A stretch of 64,000 bases of DNA. It comes from Parapontixanthobacter aurantiacus. GTDB lineage: Bacteria; Pseudomonadota; Alphaproteobacteria; Sphingomonadales; Sphingomonadaceae. The stretch is taken from the NCBI RefSeq assembly GCF_009827635.1, contig NZ_WTYW01000001.1:1568001-1632000 (forward strand), read 5' to 3'. A program made the translations under genes and the position numbers. The notes under the pieces are model-generated. The model saw nothing but the letters and a program-made list of their open reading frames with translations, was not told where the DNA came from and ran no database searches. Shown piece by piece: positions 25,060 to 34,599 of the stretch; position 1 is the stretch's first letter; every line of letters starts with the position of its first letter.

Positions 25060-25743
25060 CTAGCTTGCCGAGAGGAACATGTTGATCGTCAGGCGACCGG
25101 TCTCGGGATCGTCCGACAGGGGGCGGTCGCCTGGAATGACCCCCGAATGCAGCAAGCGCCCGCGATACATGACCAGCCGGTCCGGTTCGGCCTCGACTTC
25201 GCCGATCATCGTGTAGGCCTCGCTATCTCCATAATGATAGCCGGTCATCGCGCCGAATTCGGTGTGATCACGCGTCTTTGCGGAATGGAACGCGGCTTCG
25301 CGTTCGGGCGTGACGCATTCGAAACCCGTGCGGTTGTGGCGATAGAAGGCGGTTCCGCCCGTCTCTCGACCCTGAAGGTAGTGCATGACCGCGATGATGT
25401 TGCCGCTCGCATCGTCGTAATGCGGGATGCATTGGGGCGGTTCGAGATTGTCTGGCGGCGACGACACGATCGAATAACTCGCGTTGAGTACGTGCATCTC
25501 GTTTCGGAAGCCGAAGACCCGTCGCATGACCTCGATCATCAATCCGCGTTGCCGGTCGAGATAGGAAGGGTCGAGCGGCGCACGAACGCCGGGATAGAAA
25601 GCATCCGCCGGTGCAAACCGGGCTTCTCGCGCGGTTTCGAGCAACTGGCCCGGCATTCCGCTGAAATTGTCGATCACGACGACCGGCTCGCGCTCCTCGC
25701 CGAGCTGCCGAACTGAGACGGTGGTTCGCTGCCGGGCATCCAT
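25060..25743 (-). CDS. DUF6445-type protein, 2-oxoglutarate/Fe(II) oxygenase-like
   Basis: A 227-residue protein with the layout of a double-stranded beta-helix oxygenase. An HYDDASGN metal-ligand-like motif (His/Asp) lies near residue 108. A second region, RLVMYRGRLLHSGVIPG with a His and following Arg, is near the C-terminus. It matches the DUF6445 proteins often found next to TonB receptors and tryptophan halogenases. It is convergent with the receptor gene, 14 bases apart. The substrate is unknown. The start at 25743 (MDARQRTTVSV) is preferred over a Cys-rich extension. Confidence 0.7.
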   Translation of the reverse strand: MDARQRTTVSVRQLGEEREPVVVIDNFSGMPGQLLETAREARFAPADAFYPGVRAPLDPSYLDRQRGLMIEVMRRVFGFRNEMHVLNASYSIVSSPPDNLEPPQCIPHYDDASGNIIAVMHYLQGRETGGTAFYRHNRTGFECVTPEREAAFHSAKTRDHTEFGAMTGYHYGDSEAYTMIGEVEAEPDRLVMYRGRLLHSGVIPGDRPLSDDPETGRLTINMFLSAS

Positions 25744-25814
25744 GAGAAGAAAACTGACGGCGGGGCACGCGCAAGTCAATGGCGCGCTGGACGCGGGAAT
25801 AGCAGTGCTCTATC

Positions 25815-27847
<2,033 letters not shown>

Positions 27848-27856
27848 GAGCCACAG

Positions 27857-28705
27857 ATGACCTATGTAGCCCAGATAATTGAGGTGATGATCGCGTCACC
27901 CAGCGACGTAGCAGACGAGCGCGAAGCAATCAGACAAAGCCTTTCTCATTGGAACGCAGCGAATGCGCGCGAAAGGCAACTCTTTTTCGAAGCAGTTGGC
28001 TGGGAATCGCACGTCTCCCCAGATCTGTCCGGTGAACCCCAGAAGCTCATCAATGAGCAAATTCTCAGGGATGCTGACCTGTTAGTGGGTCTATTCTGGA
28101 CGCGCATTGGTACGCCGACATCCACGAACGCCAGCGGAACGGTTGAAGAGATTGAAGAGCATATGGCGACAGGGAAGCCCGTCATGCTTTATTTCTCTTC
28201 TCGTGAGATTGCCCCCAATGCGATCGACATGGAGCAAAAGTCGAAGCTAGATGAGTTTCGAAACTGGGCCTTCACAAGAGGCATCGTGGAGTCCTTCTCT
28301 TCAATCCCCGACCTGAAGGAAAAGTTTTCGCGTCAACTCGGGATCGCTTTAAACAAGAACTCGCATTTACAATCCCTCATTCCCGGAACTGACAACCGGT
28401 TGATTATAAACAGTGAGAACTCTGAAGTTCCCAGTCGCGGTCTGAGCGATGAAGCGTCCGCGTTACTCAAGGCGGCCTCACAACATGAGCGAAACCCGAT
28501 GATTTTAATTCGACGTCATTTGGGCGGGCAGTCACTCAGCGCAGGAGGCACGAATTTCGGTGACGAAGGCGGTCGACGCCAATTCGAGCGCTGGATCGCA
28601 GCCGTCGAAGAGTTACATTATGCCGATCTGATTAGAGACATAAATGGTAAGGGCGAGATATATGAAATAAATCACGCGGGATATGAGCTCGCGGAAAGCT
28701 TATAG
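27857..28705 (+). CDS. DUF4062 protein with C-terminal winged-helix-like domain
   Basis: A 282-residue protein with an N-terminal DUF4062 domain (about residues 5-115). Its motifs include VMIASPSDVADEREAIR, then ILRDADLLVGLFWTRIGTPT and GTVEEIEEH, a Rossmann-like fold related to nucleoside deoxyribosyltransferase/TIR-like modules. The C-terminus (about 215-282) has a winged-helix pattern (ELHYADLIRDINGKGEIYEINHAGY). The gene is clearly AT-richer than its neighbours and starts only nine bases after thiC, which suggests an acquired cargo gene. DUF4062 often occurs in NTPase-linked signalling or defence proteins; no function is proven here. Confidence 0.7.
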   Translation: MTYVAQIIEVMIASPSDVADEREAIRQSLSHWNAANARERQLFFEAVGWESHVSPDLSGEPQKLINEQILRDADLLVGLFWTRIGTPTSTNASGTVEEIEEHMATGKPVMLYFSSREIAPNAIDMEQKSKLDEFRNWAFTRGIVESFSSIPDLKEKFSRQLGIALNKNSHLQSLIPGTDNRLIINSENSEVPSRGLSDEASALLKAASQHERNPMILIRRHLGGQSLSAGGTNFGDEGGRRQFERWIAAVEELHYADLIRDINGKGEIYEINHAGYELAESL

Positions 28706-29062
28706 TTAATATCAAGGTTCAAACGGCTCTGCCGCATTATCCCGACCAATATTGAACCGCCTAGGAATAGCAGATTTCGGGCGCCTGGTGAGCGTGGATC
28801 TCAGGGATATCGAGCGCTCTCTTCAGTTCGCCTAGCATTTGCCTGTCCCTTCAACGCTTTCTGAATCCAAAATTTTGCGTGACTGCAACAACGTCCCTGA
28901 AGGGACGTAAGCACCAAGCGAGGCAGCTTTTGACACGATCTAATTTCTAGACCTGCCGAACTCCCTTATGCGATCGTCGCTTGCGACCGAAAGCATTGTC
29001 TCTAAATCATTGAGTTGGGGCTAATCGAACCTCATGGCTTGCCTTGTTTACAAGCACCTTAA
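28706..29062. other. AT-richer intergenic region with a perfect inverted repeat
   Basis: A 357-base gap with no plausible gene. It contains a perfect palindrome, ACGTCCCT-GA-AGGGACGT (28891-28908). No T-run follows it, so it is not a standard terminator. The base composition resembles the DUF4062 gene rather than the flanking chromosome, so it probably belongs to the same inserted segment. I found no tRNA, integrase or direct repeats marking its borders. Confidence 0.5.
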
Positions 29063-29677
29063 TTAACCCGCCGGAACCAGCTTCTCCACCAGCGCTCTGA
29101 GTTCGCTCGGCGTCGTATGTCCCGCGACGATCTCGTGATAGCCGATGCCTGCCTTGCGCAGCGCTTCTTTCTTCACCGCATCGCGCGCGGCGGCGCTGCC
29201 CTGATGGTGACCCGAACCCTGATATTCGAGCGCATGGACCACGCAGCACTTTTCGTCCATCAAGGCGAAATCGACGCGCTTGGAGTTGACAGCGAAATAG
29301 GCAGGTTTGCTCTTGCTCGACAGGAATTCGCCTAGCGAAACCTGCGCCATCACCTGCCAGCCCGGATTGCGCGCAATAACTGCCTCGTCCAGTGCCTTGA
29401 ACACCTTGGCTTCCGGACGATTGAGCAGGGAGCGCGACTGGAAATTCGCTTCCATCACGATCCGCAGTTGCTCCGCCGCGTCAGCCGTCGAACCTTTGCC
29501 GCGAAAGTCGGAGACATCCTTTAGATATGGTTGGCGGTAATTCGATCGGCGGCGCGGCTTCTTCTTCGGCGAAAGAAAGGCTTTCAGAACTCCGACGACC
29601 AAAGCGACGACAGCGAAGAACAGGATGATCGACAGCCATTGACCCATATTGGCCGTGACCATGTCCATGATGTCCAT
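29063..29677 (-). CDS. Membrane-anchored DUF2726 protein
   Basis: A 204-residue protein with one N-terminal transmembrane helix (about residues 12-34) followed by a basic linker (KKKPRRRSNYRQ). The DUF2726 domain spans about residues 70-195: LLNRPEAKVFKALDEAVI, VMAQVSLGEFL, VNSKRVDFALMD, ALEYQGSGHH and EALRKAGIGYHEI. The VDFAL and EYQG motifs recall restriction-endonuclease-like folds, so a nucleic-acid role is possible but unproven. The start at 29677 follows a GGGGGA ribosome-binding site. Confidence 0.8.
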   Translation of the reverse strand: MDIMDMVTANMGQWLSIILFFAVVALVVGVLKAFLSPKKKPRRRSNYRQPYLKDVSDFRGKGSTADAAEQLRIVMEANFQSRSLLNRPEAKVFKALDEAVIARNPGWQVMAQVSLGEFLSSKSKPAYFAVNSKRVDFALMDEKCCVVHALEYQGSGHHQGSAAARDAVKKEALRKAGIGYHEIVAGHTTPSELRALVEKLVPAG

Positions 29678-29833
29678 CTTTAGTTCCCCCTGCCCCTCGA
29701 TGACCAAATGATCTGACGAAATTCTTTGGGCCGTCAATCGTTCGATGCGTTCTGCTTCAAACCGACACCCACTTCCCTTGACCCCTTCCCCTTGCTAGCC
29801 TTCGTCTCGGTCGCACTGCCGCAAGGAGATGCC

Positions 29834-30238
29834 ATGACCGACGCCACCGAAACCTACCGCGCCCTCATCACCAAGGCTTTCGAGGGGTTGCGCCACGGCG
29901 ATCCTGCTCATTTCATGCCGCTCTTTGCCGAGGACATAGAGTGGCGGGTCATGGGCTCCTCCGCCTGGTCGAAACACGCGCGCGGCCTCGCCTCGGTCGA
30001 ACGCGAGCTGATCGGCCCGCTCTTCGCGCGCTTCGCCGGACCCTATCTCAACATTCCCGAACTGATCCTCGCCGATGGGGAGCACGTCGTCGTGCTGGCG
30101 AAGGGCGATGTGCCGACGGTCGAGGGAACGCGCTACGCCAACGAATACTGCTTCGTCTTCCGCCTCGCCGACGGGAAGATCGTCGAGGTGCGCGAATATA
30201 TGGACACGAAGCTGGCCGACGCGGTTCTCGGCTCGTAA
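29834..30238 (+). CDS. NTF2-like/SnoaL-like protein
   Basis: A 134-residue NTF2-like (ketosteroid isomerase-fold) protein. Typical strands and helices are visible: AFEGLRHGDPAHFMPLFAEDIEWRVMG, then the C-terminal YCFVFRLADGKIVEVREYMDT. This fold binds small hydrophobic ligands. No substrate is indicated. The start at 29834 follows a CAAGGAGAT ribosome-binding site and removes a hydrophobic non-conserved leader. Confidence 0.85.
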   Translation: MTDATETYRALITKAFEGLRHGDPAHFMPLFAEDIEWRVMGSSAWSKHARGLASVERELIGPLFARFAGPYLNIPELILADGEHVVVLAKGDVPTVEGTRYANEYCFVFRLADGKIVEVREYMDTKLADAVLGS

Positions 30239-30273
30239 GTATCGGGAGAGCAACCGGAAAAGGGACAGGGCGG

Positions 30274-30615
30274 ATGACGGCAGGTGTGGACACGAGCAGC
30301 GACGACGAGCGGGATCGGCGACGCCTGCCGCGCATCGGCCTCGTGCTCTCTGCGATCTATGTCGCAGGCGTCGCCCTCTATCTCTGGGTGCAGGGGCAGA
30401 ACCCCGCCGATCTGCGCCTCAACGAACTGGGCGATTTCCTGGGCGGCGTGTCGAGCCCCCTTGCCTTTCTATGGCTGGTATTGGGCTTCTTCCAGCAGAG
30501 CCGCGAGATCAGGCTGTCGAGCAAGGCGCTGCATCTGCAGGCGGCGGAAATGAAGCGCAGCGTGGACGAGCATCGCCGCCTCGCCGGGGGCACGGGGGAG
30601 GATCGGAGCGCGTGA
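30274..30615 (+). CDS. Two-helix membrane protein of unknown function
   Basis: A 113-residue protein with a charged N-terminus, a transmembrane helix (about residues 21-40), a short loop containing NPADLRLNELGDFLGG, and a second helix (about 58-72). A coiled-coil-like charged tail (REIRLSSKALHLQAAEMKRS) follows. The GDFLGGVSSPLAFLWLVLGF segment recurs in many small bacterial membrane proteins of unknown role. It is coupled to the next lipoprotein gene by a GTGA overlap. Confidence 0.75.
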   Translation: MTAGVDTSSDDERDRRRLPRIGLVLSAIYVAGVALYLWVQGQNPADLRLNELGDFLGGVSSPLAFLWLVLGFFQQSREIRLSSKALHLQAAEMKRSVDEHRRLAGGTGEDRSA

Positions 30616-31151
30616 GGCGGTCGATGCGCGGAGCCGTGGCCCTTGTTGCCATGGCCGCTTTCCACCTCACCGCCTGTTCGCCGGAACCGGATAACGAGCC
30701 GCCCGTCGCGATGCAGGAAGAGGTGCCCGCGCGCACCATGCCGCCGACCGATGCCGGGCGCACCTTCCCCTCCGGCGCGTGGGAAATGGTGTCCAGCGGC
30801 GAAGGCGACGGCCTGTTCTTCGACATTTCGGAGGGCGATCCGGGCCGGCTGCACCTCTTCTGCCCCTCTGGCGGAGGCCTGCTCGTCAATGCGAGCGCGC
30901 TGCGTCCGATCGGTAGCGAGGAGCGCATGACCTTCGGTTCAGGCGCAGAGGTCGTGGTGCTGGTCGCCGATCCTGCGGGCGATGAACTGCGCGGCGGGGT
31001 CAGCGCGCAGGGGCCGGTGCCCGGCAATCTCGCAGAACTGCTGACGGGGGCGGAAGGCGTCGGACTGAATTACGGCGCGCAGGACATCGGGCCGGTCCCG
31101 CCCGTGCCGCAGGAACTGGCGGAACGCTTCGTCATGGGATGCACCGACTGA
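30612..31151 (+). CDS. Putative lipoprotein of unknown function
   Basis: A 179-residue protein with a GTG start overlapping the previous stop (GTGA); an in-frame ATG at 30624 is an alternative. The signal sequence ends with lipobox HLTAC, so acylation is expected. The mature part carries a Pro-rich region, then strand-rich sequence (GAWEMVSSGEGDGLFFDISEG, RLHLFCPSGGGLLVN). I recognise no family. Coupling to the upstream membrane protein suggests they work together. Confidence 0.7.
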   Translation: MRRSMRGAVALVAMAAFHLTACSPEPDNEPPVAMQEEVPARTMPPTDAGRTFPSGAWEMVSSGEGDGLFFDISEGDPGRLHLFCPSGGGLLVNASALRPIGSEERMTFGSGAEVVVLVADPAGDELRGGVSAQGPVPGNLAELLTGAEGVGLNYGAQDIGPVPPVPQELAERFVMGCTD

Positions 31152-31206
31152 GGCTGTTCGGGTTGTTGTCAATGATGGGGTCTTGGGAAGCCGCGCCCGA
31201 AACGAG

Positions 31207-31241
31207 GATCGCACCCGTTCCGCGAAAGGAAGGGTGCGATC
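31207..31241. repeat. Inverted repeat / hairpin in intergenic gap
   Basis: GATCGCACCC (31207-31216) and GGGTGCGATC (31232-31241) are perfect complements across 15 bases, which contain a further TTCC/GGAA pair. No T-run is present. It lies between the convergent lipoprotein and Mpo1-like genes, so it may serve as a bidirectional transcript end. Confidence 0.55.
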
Positions 31242-31444
31242 GGCCGCCATGCCTGGCGTCACCCGCTATCCGGCGGGCTCGAGGAACCGGCGCTCGCAGA
31301 CGCCTCGGTTCCGATGCATTGCTGCTTCGTAGGCATTCGTGCGCTTCGTTTTCGCGGCGCGCGAGCGCGATGGTGCGAACCGTGTTCCTGCTGCGCCGAA
31401 ACGAGCGTTGTGTCGGCTTCGGCCCCGCCATGCCGTAGCGTCGC

Positions 31445-31774
31445 CTAGCGTTCGACTCCGGCCTTCTCCAGTTCCCGGCCCAGCCTGCCGGTCAGCCACA
31501 GCCACCACATCCTGAAGTCGGCGGCGAGGCTCCACAGCGGATAGGTGAAGGTTGCCGGACGGTTCTTCTCGACCGTGAAATGCGCGACCCAGGCGAAGAA
31601 ATAGCCCGCGACCGGCATCGCGGCGAGGAACCACCAGCGCCCGCTTATCACGGCATAGATGGCGAGCGCCACGACGAGGCTCGTCCCGACATAGTGGAGT
31701 GCGCGGGTGCGCGGCTTCGAATGTTCGCGCAGGTAGAACGGCCAGAAGCTGGCGAAGTCCTGATATTTGCTCAT
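31445..31774 (-). CDS. Mpo1-like/DUF962 membrane protein
   Basis: A 109-residue integral membrane protein of the DUF962/Mpo1 family. The N-terminus has FWPFYLREHSKPRTRALHYVGT and two helices. The diagnostic histidine/glutamate motif, HFTVEKNRPATFTYPLWS, is at about residues 65-82. Yeast Mpo1 is an Fe2+-dependent dioxygenase of 2-hydroxy fatty acids. Sphingomonads make 2-hydroxy acyl chains on their sphingolipids, so that activity would fit, but this is inference. Confidence 0.85.
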   Translation of the reverse strand: MSKYQDFASFWPFYLREHSKPRTRALHYVGTSLVVALAIYAVISGRWWFLAAMPVAGYFFAWVAHFTVEKNRPATFTYPLWSLAADFRMWWLWLTGRLGRELEKAGVER

Positions 31775-32113
31775 GCTGCCTCCTTGGCGCGCGATGCTAC
31801 CTGTCGGCGGCGGCTTTGCGAAGGGGGTTCCTATTGCGCCTTTGCGGGGTCGGAAATGTTGGTTCCCGAAACTTTCCTACCGACCCGTTTCCGGTGCATG
31901 AGCAAGGCCATGCCGCGCGCCCCGTTTTCCCCGGTTTGTCGAGCTTTTCCGCCGTGTTGCGGGCGTGTGCGCGAGGTCTTCTTTTTGCCCCAAGGACCGT
32001 GTTCCATGTGTTCCATCGCGTAGGATTCGCAAAACGCCTTTCGCGGAACGCTCCGGGGCGCGGAACGCTGATCGCCTGAGAGGGTGGACGGGTGAACAGG
32101 CGAAAGGACGAAA
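31775..32113. other. Intergenic region with short direct repeats
   Basis: A 339-base gap. It contains a tandem GTGTTCCAT doublet near 32000 and a 10-base direct repeat GCGGAACGCT (32043-32052 and 32060-32069). A minus-strand open frame runs through part of it but overlaps the PEBP gene and looks non-coding. The right end carries a weak EcfG-like promoter. Confidence 0.45.
32045..32069 (+). promoter_or_regulatory. Weak EcfG-type promoter candidate before PEBP gene
   Basis: GGAAC (32045-32049), 16 bases, then CGCT (32066-32069), one mismatch from the EcfG -10 CGTT. It lies 45 bases before the PEBP start, similar to the spacing at the other candidates. Confidence 0.35.
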
Positions 32114-32677
32114 ATGCTCGAACACGTACCCGAATGGTTGGGCCGCGCGATGAAGAACGTGCGCGCCGGGCACGAGAAGCTGGCGGTGGTGAAACTGGGC
32201 GATGCAGCGACGATCGGCGCGGGCGGATTTCGCCTGTCCAGCCCGGCCTTTACCGATGGCGGCGTGCTCGATCCGCGTTTTACTGCCGATGCGCAAGCGC
32301 CGGTCAGCCCGCCGCTTGCCTGGACCGAACCCCCTGCGGGGACGCGCAGCCTCGTGCTCCTCGTCGAGGACCCGGAAGTTCCCAGCATGGAACCCTTCGT
32401 TCACTGCCTCGGCATGGGGATGCCCGCGCGCGAGGGTGCACTGGCGGAAGGCGAGCTGCCGCCAGTGATGGGCCTGAATTCCTATCAAAAGGCGGAGTGG
32501 CTGCCGCCCGATCCGCCGACAGGGCATGGCAGCCACGATTACGTGTTTCAGCTCTATGCGCTCGACATCGCCTCGCCCTTCGCGGCGGACGCCGGACGCA
32601 GCGCCGCGCTCGACGCGATGGACGGGCACGTGGTCGGAACGGCCATCCTCCTCGGCACATATTCGCGGGGAGGATGA
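32114..32677 (+). CDS. YbhB/YbcL family PEBP protein (copy 1)
   Basis: A 187-residue phosphatidylethanolamine-binding-protein fold of the YbhB/YbcL type. The domain shows LSSPAFTDGGVLDPRFTAD, PPLAWTEPPAGTRSLVLLVEDPE and a late DYVFQLYALD segment. The anion-binding pocket motif is altered from the usual DPDAP-HW to DPEVP-H. The biochemical role is unclear for bacterial members. A paralogue lies at 37728-38333, and both carry an N-terminal region of about 30 residues before the domain. Confidence 0.88.
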   Translation: MLEHVPEWLGRAMKNVRAGHEKLAVVKLGDAATIGAGGFRLSSPAFTDGGVLDPRFTADAQAPVSPPLAWTEPPAGTRSLVLLVEDPEVPSMEPFVHCLGMGMPAREGALAEGELPPVMGLNSYQKAEWLPPDPPTGHGSHDYVFQLYALDIASPFAADAGRSAALDAMDGHVVGTAILLGTYSRGG

Positions 32678-32692
32678 CCGAAGAACGACCCG

Positions 32693-33112
32693 TCAGAGCT
32701 TCAGTTCGCCCTCGTTGCGGCCTTCCCACCAGGCGATGCGGTCAGGCTGCAGTTCGATGAGGATAAGGCCTTCGGTGTCGAGACCTTCGGCGAACCACTT
32801 CTCGAGGTCGGGGACCCAGTGCTTCTCGTGCGTTTCGCGATCGCGGATGATCTTGCCCTGCCCTTGGATCGCCGCCCAGAAGTCGCTGGAAGAATAGGTG
32901 GCGCCGCATTGCGACGAGTTCTTGAGGTCGTCGTCGATCCGGCCGTCATCGGTCGTGAAGTGAAAGGTCCGTCCGTCGCTTTCGTCGACATCGCCGTTGT
33001 TCGACATCGGGCGCGCGGCAATCTTGCCTTCCGATCCGGTCTTGGTGACGAACATCGCCACGTCGATCTTCTTGAGGCGCTGGGCGATATCGGAAAGGGA
33101 GCGGTCAGCCAT
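32693..33112 (-). CDS. Pyridoxamine 5'-phosphate oxidase-like general stress protein
   Basis: A 139-residue split-barrel flavin-binding protein of the general-stress-protein-26 type. The N-terminal pattern is IDVAMFVTKTGSEGKIAARPM. The later FHFTTDD, GATYSSSDFWAAIQGQGKIIRD and C-terminal ALIW-like LIELQPDRIAWWEG segments are typical. It probably binds FMN or F420-like cofactors. It is convergent with the first PEBP gene. The start at 33112 excludes a leader rich in Arg/Leu. Confidence 0.88.
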   Translation of the reverse strand: MADRSLSDIAQRLKKIDVAMFVTKTGSEGKIAARPMSNNGDVDESDGRTFHFTTDDGRIDDDLKNSSQCGATYSSSDFWAAIQGQGKIIRDRETHEKHWVPDLEKWFAEGLDTEGLILIELQPDRIAWWEGRNEGELKL

Positions 33113-33260
33113 GAATAAATCCTTCGTTGCTTTGAGAAGTCTCCTTGCAACGAGCCTGCTCCTCATTCGTGCCGGGAACGGGTCGTCGGCTGCAAGCCAT
33201 TGATGCAAAAGACGGTTCTGACGACACTGCGAAATCTTGCCATATTTTAGTCTCAATTCG

Positions 33261-33285
33261 GGAACTACGCATGAGGCGACCCGTT
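33261..33285 (+). promoter_or_regulatory. EcfG-type (general stress sigma) promoter before fasciclin gene
   Basis: GGAAC (33261-33265), 16 bases, CGTT (33282-33285). This is an exact match to the alphaproteobacterial EcfG consensus, 92 bases upstream of the fasciclin start. Confidence 0.7.
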
Positions 33286-33377
33286 AGGATGGCGACCATG
33301 GCGGGACCGCTTCGTAACAGGATTGCGGCGACTGCCCCCCGGTCCTGACTTCCTTAACATTCAAGGATACGACACTT

Positions 33378-33950
33378 ATGAAACATTTCAGTCTCGCACT
33401 CGTCGCCGGTTCGGCTCTTGCACTTGCCGCCTGCTCGGAACCCGCAGAAGACACGACCGTCGTCGACGAACCCGAAACGACTATGGAAGAGCCGATGGCT
33501 AACGGCACGATCGTCGAAGTAGCGCAAGGCAACTCCGACTTCTCGACCCTCGTCTCCGCCGTAACCGCTGCCAATCTTGGCGATACGCTCGGCGGCGCCG
33601 GCCCTTACACGGTATTCGCTCCGACGAACGCAGCCTTCGACAAGCTTCCCGCCGGCACGCTGGATGAGCTGACCGCTGCCGAAGACAAGGAGCAACTTAC
33701 GAATATCCTCACCTACCACGTCGTAGAGGGCAATGTCGATGCAGCGACGCTGACGCAGGCCATCACGGATGCCGGCGAAGCAGGCTACACGATTAACACT
33801 GTCAATGGCGGTACTCTTACTGCGACGCTGGTGGACGGAAACGTCGTGCTGACAGACGCGACCGGAGGAACTTCAACCGTCACGGCGACCGATATCGAAG
33901 CATCGAACGGTGTCATTCACTCGGTCGACACGGTACTCATGCCAGCCTGA
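33378..33950 (+). CDS. Fasciclin-domain lipoprotein
   Basis: A 190-residue lipoprotein. The signal ends in lipobox LALAAC (Cys at about residue 19), followed by an acidic linker. One complete FAS1 domain (about residues 53-188) has H1 motif GPYTVFAPTNAAFDKLP and H2 region ILTYHVVEG, ending NGVIHSVDTVLMP. FAS1 domains mediate adhesion or matrix contacts. It has an exact EcfG promoter upstream and a GC hairpin downstream, so it is likely stress-induced and monocistronic. Confidence 0.93.
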   Translation: MKHFSLALVAGSALALAACSEPAEDTTVVDEPETTMEEPMANGTIVEVAQGNSDFSTLVSAVTAANLGDTLGGAGPYTVFAPTNAAFDKLPAGTLDELTAAEDKEQLTNILTYHVVEGNVDAATLTQAITDAGEAGYTINTVNGGTLTATLVDGNVVLTDATGGTSTVTATDIEASNGVIHSVDTVLMPA

Positions 33951-33975
33951 TAACGATCGAATTTGATCAAGCGTG

Positions 33976-34007
33976 GCCCCGCCGCTGTCGAAAGACCGTG
34001 GCGGGGC
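33976..34007 (+). terminator. GC-rich hairpin after fasciclin gene
   Basis: GCCCCGCC (33976-33983) pairs with GGCGGGGC (34000-34007) across 16 bases and is followed by TTCGTC rather than a long T-run. It probably ends the fasciclin transcript, 26 bases after its stop. Confidence 0.6.
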
Positions 34008-34038
34008 TTCGTCGTGACAGAACGTTAGGCATCTTTTC

Positions 34039-34482
34039 ATGATCACCGAACGCATCGTTAGACTGGCACTTACTGCAAGTTGCGGCATGCTTGCAGCCTG
34101 TTCGGCCACGGGCGAAGGTTCGACCGATCGAAGTACGCAGCCATTCGCTGGTTTGCCGGAAGGCGAGACGATCCAGTTCATCGGAACCGAACCATTCTGG
34201 CGAGGATCGGTCGCGGACGGCACGGCCACCTACATCACACCCGACAATCAATCGGGTACGACCTTCGATGTCACCCGGTTTGCCGGTAATAACGGCGTGT
34301 CGTTCAGCGGGAGCATGAACGATGCCTCTTTCGACTTGATGGTTACGCCCGGAGATTGCAGCGACGGGATGTCCGATGTCCGTTACCCCTATGTCGCGAC
34401 GATCAAGTTGGCAGAAGAAACGCTGCGAGGTTGCGCCTGGACCGGTGACAAGGAATTACTCGAAGGCGCGCCACAACAATGA
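34039..34482 (+). CDS. Putative lipoprotein, COG3650-like
   Basis: A 147-residue lipoprotein. The signal contains lipobox MLAAC (Cys at about residue 21). The mature part includes GTEPFWRGSV, a GTEPFW motif typical of COG3650-like envelope proteins, and a cysteine pair in TPGDCSDGMSD and LRGCAW that could form a disulfide. The function is unknown. It lies between the stress-controlled fasciclin and LOV-kinase genes and shows no clear EcfG site of its own. Confidence 0.75.
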   Translation: MITERIVRLALTASCGMLAACSATGEGSTDRSTQPFAGLPEGETIQFIGTEPFWRGSVADGTATYITPDNQSGTTFDVTRFAGNNGVSFSGSMNDASFDLMVTPGDCSDGMSDVRYPYVATIKLAEETLRGCAWTGDKELLEGAPQQ

Positions 34483-34516
34483 GGCCGCGTCCTGCCATGA
34501 GAAGCGCGCCACGCTT

Positions 34517-34541
34517 GGAACTGAGCCGTTGGTATGCCGTA
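34517..34541 (+). promoter_or_regulatory. EcfG-type promoter before LOV histidine kinase
   Basis: GGAAC (34517-34521), 16 bases, CGTA (34538-34541), one mismatch from CGTT. It lies 58 bases upstream of the chosen kinase start. Confidence 0.6.
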
Positions 34542-34599
34542 TTAACCTATGCGCTTCATCATCAATGAAAGCGCGCGTTAATTGCCGGGGGAAAAAAGT

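Noticed and set aside
31139-31438. Open frame after the lipoprotein gene
   Set aside because: It is Arg-rich, overlaps a hairpin, and has no ribosome-binding site or domain.
31831-32388. Minus-strand open frame through the gap and into the PEBP gene
   Set aside because: It overlaps conserved PEBP sequence antisense and shows no conserved features.
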